Part shown: piece after piece, positions 35,866-45,200 of the stretch
Numbering within the stretch: position 1 is the stretch's first letter
Layout: each line of letters begins with the position of its first letter
Origin: Paenibacillus pectinilyticus
GTDB taxonomy: Bacteria > Bacillota > Bacilli > Paenibacillales > NBRC-103111
Direction: 5' to 3'
Length of the DNA stretch: 64,000 nucleotides
Assembly (NCBI RefSeq): GCF_001700435.1
Contig: NZ_LYPC01000016.1
Location: forward strand, 152,961-216,960
Position numbers and translations under genes: made by a program
Notes under the pieces: model-generated
The model's input: only the letters and a program-made list of their open reading frames with translations
The model's database searches: none
Told to the model about the DNA's origin: nothing

Positions 35866-35951
35866 CTGTTGGCACCTTCCTTCTACCTATAGGGTAACCA
35901 ACTGCGAGGAAACTTACAAATTCAGCTTAGTTCGCACACGTTTAAATCCCC

Positions 35952-37049
35952 TTAAAACCCGTTTTTCGGCATATCCAATGGCAAGGGTTCCGGAATTTTG
36001 CAGATACTCTTAGTATCATAGTACTTGCCTTCGTCCGAGGAGATGAACATCCCATGCATGATTTCTAAGACGTGATAGGCCAATTCGCCGCTCGCCCGAT
36101 GTTCCGTCCCATTTACGATAGCATAGGCCATATCCATTAAGCCTAGACCGCGACTGTTCGTTGTAAAACCATGTGTGAAAGGAACTTCTTTAAACTCAGC
36201 ATAATCCTGTCTTTTGAGATAAATCGAACCGCCGAAATGATTAGGATCCGGAACGATCAATGATCCCGATGTTCCATGAATTTCAATGCTCGGAATATGA
36301 GTTCCGCAGACGTCAAAACTGGTTACAATCGTTCCAATCGCGCCATTCTCAAAATCTAACGTACCGCTGATGTGCGTCGGAGTCTCAACAGGGAATTTCC
36401 TGCCATACTGATGTTGGCCCGTCACTGTCCGTTCTTTGAACGTCACACGAGTAGAACCTGCGATCCGGCGAACAGGTCCGATTAAATTCACTAAAGCAGT
36501 GAGATAATAGGGTCCCATATCAAATAACGGACCCGCTCCCTTTTGGTATAGGAAATCAGGGTTCGGATGGAAACTTTCGGGTCCATGCGACATCATAAAG
36601 GCTGTTGCGGCAATAGGCTCGCCTATCCAGCCATCATCGATGATTTTACGGCAGGTCTGAATACCTCCACCCAGGAATGTATCCGGTGCAGAGCCAACTA
36701 GCAGGCCTTTTGACTTCGCTAGGGCCAGAATGTTCTGTGCATCTTCCAGTTCGATGGCGATAGGTTTTTCCCCGTATGTATGTTTACCAGCTTCCAAAGC
36801 TCGCTTATGTATCTCCGCATGAGCACTTGGTATCGTTAAATTAACGACAATCTCGATTTCCGGATCAGAAATCAGCTCATCTACCGTACAAGCTTTAGGA
36901 ATATGAAACTCTTCCGCTCTGGATTGTGCCCGTTCCAATTCCAAATCTGCGCAAGCCACGATATCGATGATTTCAAACTTTTTCCCGGTCTCGAAATAGA
37001 CCGAGCTGATATTTCCGCAGCCAATAATCCCTACTTTAACTTTCCTCAA
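35952..37049 (-). CDS. Gfo/Idh/MocA-family oxidoreductase
   Basis: A 365-residue NAD(P)-dependent sugar or inositol dehydrogenase. Rossmann site VGIIGCGNISSVYF; catalytic EKPIA lysine (~residue 93) and a C-terminal beta-sheet domain. It starts at TTG 37049 with GGAGGGG 5 nt upstream; an earlier in-frame start would overlap the previous gene. It lies 25 bp after a second Gfo/Idh gene, so the two form an operon and may act on the same sugar in successive oxidation and reduction steps. Confidence 0.93.
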   Translation of the reverse strand: MRKVKVGIIGCGNISSVYFETGKKFEIIDIVACADLELERAQSRAEEFHIPKACTVDELISDPEIEIVVNLTIPSAHAEIHKRALEAGKHTYGEKPIAIELEDAQNILALAKSKGLLVGSAPDTFLGGGIQTCRKIIDDGWIGEPIAATAFMMSHGPESFHPNPDFLYQKGAGPLFDMGPYYLTALVNLIGPVRRIAGSTRVTFKERTVTGQHQYGRKFPVETPTHISGTLDFENGAIGTIVTSFDVCGTHIPSIEIHGTSGSLIVPDPNHFGGSIYLKRQDYAEFKEVPFTHGFTTNSRGLGLMDMAYAIVNGTEHRASGELAYHVLEIMHGMFISSDEGKYYDTKSICKIPEPLPLDMPKNGF

Positions 37050-37074
37050 GCTTACCCCTCCGTCATCCTGCTTT

Positions 37075-38208
37075 TTATTTCGAGTATAGTAACGTATTGT
37101 GGTCACTGTTTGTTGCTAACTCCACTGTCTGTCCAGTTTCAGCCGACCGATATACAGCCTCTAATATTTGGGTGACGACATACGCTTGTTCCGCTTTGAC
37201 GAGTGGCTCCGTATCGTGAATGATACACTCTAGCCATTGCTTAGCCTCTAATACGCCAGGACTCCCCTCGGCACCGTTGAAATAAGCAACACTGGCGCGC
37301 GTATTCGGCTTAAAATCAACGAGTTTGCCGTACTTCGCGGTATTAAAGACAAGCTCCGTTTTGCCATCCGGGCCTGCTTTCATTTCCGCTCCGCCTTCCA
37401 CACCAAACAACGAAGTTTTAGCTTCTTTCACTTCTGTTGTATTAAGAGCCCAGGAGCATTCCAAGAATATGCTGGCGCCGTTCTCCATTTTAATAAAAGC
37501 AAAAGCAGAATCCTCCACATCGATCGTTGCTGGATCCCATGGGCCGAACAAATTCCCCTCCGTGTTGTCTTTCAGCTTATAGTAGACAGAACCCGTTACC
37601 GATTTAGGCTTATAATTGTCCATACACCAAAGCGTTAGATCCAAAGCGTGCGTCCCAATATCGATTAATGCTCCGCCGCCTTGCAGCTTTTTATCTGTAA
37701 AAACACCCCAGGTGGGTACAGCTTTTCTACGTACCGCGTGCGCTTTGGCCATATAAATGTCGCCTAAGTCGCCAGATGAGCAAGCTTTATGCACAACAAG
37801 CGACTCTTCGTTGAAGCGATTTTGGTAACCGATCGTCAGCTTTTTGCCACTTTTCTTCGCGGCATCCAACATTCGCTTCGCTTCGGTAGAATTAATCGCC
37901 ATCGGTTTTTCACACATCACATGCTTGCCTGCTTCCAAAGCGTCCACAGTAATAGGAGCGTGATAGAGATTAGGCGTCAGCACATGCACCACATCAATGG
38001 ATTCGTCCTTCAATAGTTCCTTGTAATCGCTATACACTTTGGCATCAGCATCGCCGAATTCAGCAGCTGCCTTGATCGCCCTTTCGTCTACAATATCGCA
38101 AAAAGCAACCATCTTCCCAAGATGCGACAGACTGGCGAGAGCAGGCATATGTTTTTGGTTCGCAATCCCTCCGCAGCCGATAATGCCGATTTTCAAAATA
38201 TTTTCCAT
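37075..38208 (-). CDS. Gfo/Idh/MocA-family oxidoreductase
   Basis: A 377-residue enzyme with Rossmann motif IGIIGCGGIANQKHM, the catalytic CEKPMA motif and DIGTHALDL (substrate-site His/Asp). It lies downstream of the importer operon, after a terminator-like hairpin, and upstream of the second dehydrogenase. Substrate not identified. Confidence 0.93.
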   Translation of the reverse strand: MENILKIGIIGCGGIANQKHMPALASLSHLGKMVAFCDIVDERAIKAAAEFGDADAKVYSDYKELLKDESIDVVHVLTPNLYHAPITVDALEAGKHVMCEKPMAINSTEAKRMLDAAKKSGKKLTIGYQNRFNEESLVVHKACSSGDLGDIYMAKAHAVRRKAVPTWGVFTDKKLQGGGALIDIGTHALDLTLWCMDNYKPKSVTGSVYYKLKDNTEGNLFGPWDPATIDVEDSAFAFIKMENGASIFLECSWALNTTEVKEAKTSLFGVEGGAEMKAGPDGKTELVFNTAKYGKLVDFKPNTRASVAYFNGAEGSPGVLEAKQWLECIIHDTEPLVKAEQAYVVTQILEAVYRSAETGQTVELATNSDHNTLLYSK

Positions 38209-38356
38209 GTGGATTCACGCTTCTTTCTTGTAATTTTTAAAAAAGAGTGGGCCATCGTTTACGGATCGCTTGTAGCTCATCAATCCGTGTTGAAATTCAT
38301 CGCCTGTCTCATCTGCTCTGTTCCTCTCTATGCATCCTATCCTTTGTAAAATCTAC

Positions 38357-38414
38357 AAAAAGGCATATGCAAGCGTGTGAAGAAAGTGACCCATCACGAT
38401 ACGTTGCATATGCC
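38357..38414 (-). terminator. Terminator hairpin after the binding-protein gene
   Basis: Outer stem GGCATATGCAA / TTGCATATGCC (38362-38414), an inner CGTG/CACG pairing, and TTTTTGT after it on the minus strand. It separates the importer operon from the two dehydrogenase genes. A near copy is at 47056-47107. Confidence 0.8.
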
Positions 38415-38440
38415 ATTGTTTGATTATATCCCTTACCTGC

Positions 38441-40069
38441 TTACTTCTTGACGTTAGCTGGCCAAGCGAACTGAATGCCTAACGCTTTTTTGGCCTCTTG
38501 GAACTTCTTGTTTTGATAGTCTTCCAATTTTTTGGATCCAAGCTTCTCTTCTGCTTCAATGCCATCTTTGTAGAATTTCTCTACATCCTCAGGTGTTTTC
38601 GCAAGAATCATTTTGGCTCTTGTTTTTATACGTAATTCATCACGCTTCGCATTGATACCCGCTTCTTCCGTACCACCTAGCGGTGAAATTGATTCAAACG
38701 GAAGCGCGTCATACAAATACTTACTGAAGTATATATTTCCTTTTGATTTTTCAATTTCCATTGCACCATTCAAAGGTAACGTGCGGTTAATCGGTGCATA
38801 GTTAATCAACCAGTTTAATGTCGTATTGCCATACTTCAATTGCGCTTTAGCCGCATCTTCTGATCTTGCCTTAATGAACTCATCCGTTAACTTTACTTTG
38901 CCATCCGCATCATAGTCCCATGTGATGCCTTTTGGACCATAGGTGACATTCAAGCTCATTTCATCGGAGGAGAGGTAGTGCATGAGTTTAATAATACGAT
39001 CTTGATTCTTCGCTTTGCTGTTAACCATCGTAAGCGTCCAGCCAGAAGCTGCTACCGGATCAATCGCCGGCTGATTCCCTTTATCACCCTTAACAGGTCC
39101 CACAGCTACGTAAACGGTCTTCGGATCTTTAGCATATAACGCATCCCACTTAATCGCTTTGTTCGTTAGAGCAAAGACTGCACCATTATTTACTTTTTCA
39201 GTAAGCTGTGTTGGCGTCAATGTTTGGCTATCTTCCGGCAACAAGCCTTCACGATAGAGTCTGTTAAGGAACTGATAAGCTTCTAGTGCCTCTGGTGTTC
39301 TCTCACGATCCACCAAATTCCCTTGTGCATCCTCACGTGGGTTACCGAAGAAGCCTGAGATTACCCATGGATCGAAGTAGGCAGGAGTAACGTCGAAGCC
39401 ATTATACTTGATCTTGGCATCCTTTACCTTCTTGAGCACTGTAACTAAGCCTTCTTTGGTACTGAAATCCTCAGGTTTGATGCCAAGTTGATCCATAATA
39501 TCTTTACGAGCGTATAAACCTTGGTTACTGAATATCGCATCACCTGGTTTAAATGTCTCTTTCGCGTAGAAATAATTGGCATAACCATAGAAATGACCAT
39601 CTGGATTACGGAACCAGTCCTGCATGGATTTAGCAACATTGAACGATGGATCGTATTTCTTGATTAACTCATCCAATGGAGCGACCAAGCCTGATTTCTC
39701 AAGGACACCCCGTTGCGGTACACTTTTATCTACAGTAATCATATCCGGAATGTCTCCAGAGGCGATAAGTGCACTTAGTTTATCATCACTACCCGATGTA
39801 AATTCAATGGATACACCCGTGTCTTCCGTAATTTTCTTGTCCAACAGGTTATTTACCGGATCCCAGATTTTCTTGTAGGATTCTTGATCCACGAACCAAG
39901 TAATCTTGATAGGTGTCTTATCATCTGGTTTAGCTGTCGCTGTAGCTGTAGCAGCAGCCGATGACTTTGGTGAAGCGGATGTCTCTGCCCCCTTATCTGT
40001 GGAACATGCGACTAATAATGTGCCGAACATGGTTGTTACAAGCCCTAAACTAATCATGCTTTTTTTCAC
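38441..40069 (-). CDS. ABC importer solute-binding lipoprotein (LipO-like)
   Basis: A 542-residue family 1 binding protein with lipobox LLVAC (Cys ~22) and a Ser/Ala/Thr linker. The body (TWFVDQESYKKIWDP, DIPDMITVDK, GLYARKDIMDQLGIKPEDF) matches the long LipO/YtcQ-type proteins found with YtcP/LplB-type permeases in polysaccharide loci. Last gene of the importer operon. It needs an ATPase encoded elsewhere. Confidence 0.94.
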   Translation of the reverse strand: MKKSMISLGLVTTMFGTLLVACSTDKGAETSASPKSSAAATATATAKPDDKTPIKITWFVDQESYKKIWDPVNNLLDKKITEDTGVSIEFTSGSDDKLSALIASGDIPDMITVDKSVPQRGVLEKSGLVAPLDELIKKYDPSFNVAKSMQDWFRNPDGHFYGYANYFYAKETFKPGDAIFSNQGLYARKDIMDQLGIKPEDFSTKEGLVTVLKKVKDAKIKYNGFDVTPAYFDPWVISGFFGNPREDAQGNLVDRERTPEALEAYQFLNRLYREGLLPEDSQTLTPTQLTEKVNNGAVFALTNKAIKWDALYAKDPKTVYVAVGPVKGDKGNQPAIDPVAASGWTLTMVNSKAKNQDRIIKLMHYLSSDEMSLNVTYGPKGITWDYDADGKVKLTDEFIKARSEDAAKAQLKYGNTTLNWLINYAPINRTLPLNGAMEIEKSKGNIYFSKYLYDALPFESISPLGGTEEAGINAKRDELRIKTRAKMILAKTPEDVEKFYKDGIEAEEKLGSKKLEDYQNKKFQEAKKALGIQFAWPANVKK

Positions 40070-40098
40070 TTTGTTTTGCCCCCTTAGTATCGGTAAAA

Positions 40099-40989
40099 TT
40101 AACCTTTCACAGAACCAATCAGTACACCTTTGACGAAATACTTCTGTAAGAAAGGATAGATTGCGACGATAGGCGCTGTTGTTGCAACCATCATGGCAAG
40201 TTTCAATGTAGCAGGACTAATATGCTTCGCTTCATCTGGCATATACATGGAAGCCTGTTGACCTAATGCTTCTCCATAGGAGGCATCCGTTACCAAACGC
40301 ATAAGAACGAGTTGAACAGTCTCTAGTGAGCTCTTCGTTGTAAACATCATGGCATCCATATACGTATTCCATTGGTATACCCCGTTAAACAAGGCAATAG
40401 CTGCCAGAACAGGCTTCGTTAACGGTAATACCAATTGGATGAAAATACGATACTCACCTGCCCCATCCATCCTTGCAGATTCAAAAATGGGTTCCGGCAG
40501 CGTCCGGAAGAAGGACATGATAATAATCATATCCCAAATACTAAACATCGAGGGAATAATATAGACCAAGAAATTATTTAGTAGTCCAATCTGCTTGTAA
40601 AGCAAGTACGTTGGAATTAAACCTCCATAAAAGAACATGGCTATCATCATAATCAGGAGATAAAAATTACGACCTTTTAATTCTTTACGAGACATCCCGT
40701 ACGCTACAAGCGCTGTTAACGCGATATGCGTGGACATGCCAACCAGTGTTTTACTGATTGTAATGAAATACGCGTGATATAGACCGCTATCTGAAAGTAC
40801 AGCTTGATAATTCGCCAACGTAAATTCACGAGGCCATAAGTAAACGCTTCCTCTCAAGTAATCGACGCCATCATTAAACGAACCAACCAAGGCAAACCAG
40901 AACGGTGCCAACGTTACGACAACTACAAACAACATGAAGATGATATTAAATACATCAAACCATTTGTCCCCTTTGGAACGCAACTCCAT
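40099..40989 (-). CDS. ABC importer permease (YtcP type)
   Basis: A 296-residue permease with six TM segments and EAA loop ESARMDGAGEYRIFIQLVLPL, ending VKGVLIGSVKG as is typical of this group. It lies 31 bp after the partner permease and 29 bp before the binding protein. Confidence 0.95.
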   Translation of the reverse strand: MELRSKGDKWFDVFNIIFMLFVVVVTLAPFWFALVGSFNDGVDYLRGSVYLWPREFTLANYQAVLSDSGLYHAYFITISKTLVGMSTHIALTALVAYGMSRKELKGRNFYLLIMMIAMFFYGGLIPTYLLYKQIGLLNNFLVYIIPSMFSIWDMIIIMSFFRTLPEPIFESARMDGAGEYRIFIQLVLPLTKPVLAAIALFNGVYQWNTYMDAMMFTTKSSLETVQLVLMRLVTDASYGEALGQQASMYMPDEAKHISPATLKLAMMVATTAPIVAIYPFLQKYFVKGVLIGSVKG

Positions 40990-41020
40990 TTGTGCTCCTC
41001 CTTGTCTGCAGGCATCCTTA

Positions 41021-41983
41021 TTAGAACAAGCTGTTATCGGTTACTTTACGGGATGCATAGTTCGCAGCAAACAACAGCAACAGTGCCACTACTGATTTCG
41101 CTAAACCCACCGCCGTTGAATAGGAGTACCTCATCTGCCTTAGTCCAACCTTGTAGACGTAGGTATCAAGCGTTTCACTCACATCCAGATTCAGCGGATT
41201 CTGCATCACCATAATTTGTTCGAAGCCCGTATTCAAGATCGCACTAATCTTAAATATAAGCATAATAACAACCGTCCCCATAATAGCTGGCAGCGTGACA
41301 TACCACATGCGCTGCAGTCTGCCTGCACCATCGATCCTCGCTGCTTCATACATTTCCTGATCTACACCTGCAATCGCAGCGATATAGATAATTGCACCCC
41401 ATCCAATGTTCTTCAAAATTTCGGCACACACCATAATGATCCAGAATAGATGTGGATTGGCGATGAAATTAATCGGTTCATCGATGATATGCAAACTCGT
41501 TAATATGAGGTTGAGGATACCATTCGAAGGTGACAGCACGGTCAGGACTAAGCCGCCAAAAATGACCCACGAAGCAAAATGGGGCAAGTACGAAATCGTT
41601 TGCACAATTCTCTTGAAGCGCTTCTTCGTTAGTTCATTCAAGAAGAGTGCAAATACAATGGGTGCAGGGAACTCAAGAATTAACCCCAAACCATTCATCG
41701 CCAGTGTGTTCCTCAATACATTCAAGAAATTCGGATCAGTCAGGAGATCTTTGAAGTGTGTGAATCCGATCCACGGTGAACCCATCACTCCCAAGAATAG
41801 ATCGTATTCCTTAAATGCAATCAGAATGCCATACATAGGAACATACGAAAATACGAGCAGAAACAAGATCCCCGGCCAAACCATGCTTTGCAGTGCGAAC
41901 TGACTCTTGAAGCGAAGCCATTTACTTGATGTGGCTACCCCTGGGGATTGTACACTGATTTTCGACTTTACGGTTCCATCCAC
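41021..41983 (-). CDS. ABC importer permease (LplB type)
   Basis: A 320-residue permease, first gene of the importer operon. EAA loop EAARIDGAGRLQRMWYVTLPA; six TM segments after a cytoplasmic N-terminus. Transcribed from the promoter with activator box and cre site at 42101-42153. Confidence 0.95.
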   Translation of the reverse strand: MDGTVKSKISVQSPGVATSSKWLRFKSQFALQSMVWPGILFLLVFSYVPMYGILIAFKEYDLFLGVMGSPWIGFTHFKDLLTDPNFLNVLRNTLAMNGLGLILEFPAPIVFALFLNELTKKRFKRIVQTISYLPHFASWVIFGGLVLTVLSPSNGILNLILTSLHIIDEPINFIANPHLFWIIMVCAEILKNIGWGAIIYIAAIAGVDQEMYEAARIDGAGRLQRMWYVTLPAIMGTVVIMLIFKISAILNTGFEQIMVMQNPLNLDVSETLDTYVYKVGLRQMRYSYSTAVGLAKSVVALLLLFAANYASRKVTDNSLF

Positions 41984-42100
41984 ATTGTGTTCCTCCCCGA
42001 TATACTGCCTTCCCTTTTAGCATAAGAGATGGCAATGTTTCTCTTTTTATTTACCAACTTCACGGCTGCTATAGCAAAGCGACTTCTGAAGCATATCCTT

Positions 42101-42153
42101 ACTATACATTTTGAAAGCGCTTATAAAAATATCACGATTTTTGTTTTGATACC
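42101..42153 (-). promoter_or_regulatory. Promoter P1 of the importer operon with activator box
   Basis: Minus strand: GGTATCAAAACAAAAATCG starts at 42153; 47 nt from its first base comes TATAGT (42106-42101). There is no good -35. The same box and distance occur at 47219-47271, 54202-54254 and 54299-54351. It sits within a 98-bp segment (42073-42170) that is ~92% identical to 47191-47288 without gaps. Confidence 0.8.
42112..42125. promoter_or_regulatory. cre site in P1
   Basis: TGAAAGCGCTTATA matches the CcpA site consensus at most positions and overlaps the -35/-10 spacer of P1, so CcpA should repress the importer in glucose. Confidence 0.75.
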
Positions 42154-42211
42154 TTCATTTGGGATATGTTTTTCTTTCAATGCCCCCTTGCTACTGTTTC
42201 CAACATGCAAT

Positions 42212-42244
42212 ACCCGCCATCAGTAAAAGTTACCAATGACGGGT
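42212..42244 (-). terminator. Hairpin after the large glycoside hydrolase
   Basis: ACCCGCCAT / ATGACGGGT stem just past the stop at 42263; there is no T-run on the minus strand, so it may be a weak terminator or an mRNA-stabilising hairpin. Confidence 0.45.
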
Positions 42245-42262
42245 TAGTTTCCAGCTTATTTC

Positions 42263-45200
42263 TTATGGCGTAACGCTGACCACCACATCATCAAAATAGC
42301 CTTTCAGCTGATGCGTGTACACACCGATCTTCCCAGCTGAGAACGTGCTGTCCGTGGCTGTGATGATAAGCTGCCCATTCACATAAGCTTGCAGTGTAGT
42401 CCCATTCACAGTGAATTTAAGTGTATGATACATTCCTGCAGCCAGTGGCGCTATAGCCGTTGAAATGACCAAATCGGTTGAGGTGCCATTTTGCAGCTTC
42501 GTGATGAAGACTTTCTTCAAAAAATTATCATAAGACATTGTGTAATAGTTGTTGTAATCAACGAATCTAGCGACTAGACCGATTCGACCACTTGTCGCCT
42601 CCATCTTAGCCTTGGCCTCAACCGTGTAGTTCGTCCATGTAGATGCACCTGCAACGGATTTGGTCGCCCCTTTATCCGCGTTATTAGAGAGGTAGGCTTT
42701 CGTGCTGCCGTCTGTTACAACAGAGAATGTTCCCCATCCAGAAACAACACTCCAACTGCTCGCGTTTCCAGACTCGAAATTATCTTCCAACAGTGTGCTT
42801 TTGGTCGTTACGATAGCTTCACTACTTGCATCGGAGACATTGTTAGCCTTATCAAATGCCTTAACCGTGTAGTGATAGGTCGTCGCTAGACTTAGTCCTG
42901 TGTCTTTGAAGGTGTATACCGCACCCGTAACTGTCGCAATATCTTGCCCATCACGTGCAATCGTGTAGCCTGTCACACCCGCATTGTCCGATGATTGCTC
43001 CCATGATAGGGCAACTTCACTGGACGATAATGCGGTAGCCGTCAATCCTGTAGGCGCGGTAGGCGCCACCGTGTCAGGGTCAGGAATCACATGAACCACA
43101 ACGTCGTCAAAGTAACCTTTCAACATGTGCGTGTACACACCTGTCATACCTGTAGTGAATGTGCTGTCCGTAACCATGGCAAGCAGCTGTCCATTCACAT
43201 AAGCTTGCAGGGTATTCCCATTCACGGTGAAGCGATACGTGTTGTAAACACCTGCAGGCAGGGGCGCTAAGGCCGCTGAAACAACCAAGTCGGTTGTAAC
43301 ACCATTCTGGAGCTTCGAAATAAACACTTTCTTCGAGTAATTATCATAAGTCATGGTGTAATAGTTGTTGTAATCAACGTATCGGGCAACTAGACCCATG
43401 CGACCGCTCTGTTGATCCATTTTACCCTTAGCTTCTACACTGTAATTGGTCCATGTGGGGAGTCCTGCTACGGATTTCGTAGCTCCTTTATCCGCATTAT
43501 CGGACAAGTAGGCTTTCGTGCTGCCGTCGGTCACGACACTGAAAGTCCCCCATCCTGAGACAACGGACCATGCACTCGCGCTTCCCGATTCGAAATTGTC
43601 CTCAAGCAGCGTATTCTTCGTCGTAGCTGCCACCTCTTCACTTGCTGCGGATACATTATTCGCAGGATCAGTGGCTTTGACCGTGTAATGATACGTTGTA
43701 CCTAAGCTCAGACCTGTATCCTTGTAGCTTGTGTTCACACCATTTATGGATGCAATTTGTTGACCATCGCGATAAATGATGTAACTGGCCACGCTATCAA
43801 TATCTATAGACGGAGTCCAAGATAACGATATTTCATAGGACGATAGCACAGTTGCTGCCACATTCGAAGGTGCCGTTGGTGCTGTCACATCTCTATAAGC
43901 AACGATAAAATTATCATAGGAGACTGGGCCCTTCACCCGCTTCAGGAATTCGGTTAATCCAGTCAGAAACGTCTCATTAGAGCCAGTAATTGCATTGATT
44001 TCACTACTCACTGCGCTTCCTAGCGCAGCTATCCATTGTTGTGTTGCTGCGCCCCAAGGGAAGCCTGCCGGGAGTTCAAGGTCCTTCGTTAAAATTCCGG
44101 CGGAGCCGCTTGCAATCGAGCTGTCTGTTGCTGTAACCACCAATTGACCATTGATATAGCCATATAGGTTACTGCCTACCACTTCAAACCTCAACTTGTT
44201 CATAACATCCAACGGTAATGTCACACCGGTCGCTGTTTGAAGCACAACGGATGTACCATTGCTGCGTTTCTCAATGATTGCCTTTCCGAACAGCGCATCA
44301 TAGGTGAAGCTATAATAATTGTCTGGATCCACATACCGGGCGAGAAGTCCTACCGTATCTTTATGACTAACAATTCGCACATCTGACTCAACAAAATAGT
44401 CGGTTCCACTCGTTTGTGCAACCACAGCAGTCGATTCCTTTGTCGATTGATAAACATGATTGCCGCTGCTCTCTGTTTGAAGCGCAAAGTTTCCTTTAAC
44501 TGAGGTCCAATCCGCTGCACCTGACTCAAAATCATTCGTGTACAATGGATCGTAAACCAGTTCAAAGGCGAAGCCTTTATCCGTATCAAGCTGGACAAAT
44601 ACGTCTTTTCCTGTGGCCATCACGGGAATTTCCTGCAGCCGTACACCGTTTGTCGCCAGCTTGTAAGCTTTGTACCCTGCTGGGATGAGTGTCGTCTTCA
44701 GATGGAATTCCATTGTCTCGTGTTTGGCAAGTGTCGGCAATTTCCCTCTTACATAGGTCCTCTTCTTGCTATCGAGAGGATCTTGAATCGTATCTTCCCC
44801 TGTCGCCGCTGCATCGGTTGTATAGATGACCAGCATTCTCTCGCTTTTGTCTAGCGATTTATCATCAAGCGTTGCTGCGGATACGGTTCCTTTATCCACA
44901 CTTGCCTTCATAGATACAGGACCAAGCTCAAATAAGTTGTTATTCAACGTGCCTACAGCTCCAATTACGTAAGGGGTATTGATCAGATAGGTATTTAGAT
45001 TAAGATCAAATATAAGCTCACCCGTGTCCGAAACCAGCTTATTTTGATTCAGATTAGAGAGCATGTTGTTTTTCAGATTGACATCATCAATAGCATTAAT
45101 AAACGTCTCCGCAACCTGCTTTAAGGTCATGCTATTCGTAATGGATATCTTATTCTGGGCAGGAAGATTACCGCTTGCGATTTGCTCAGGTGTAAGCTCA

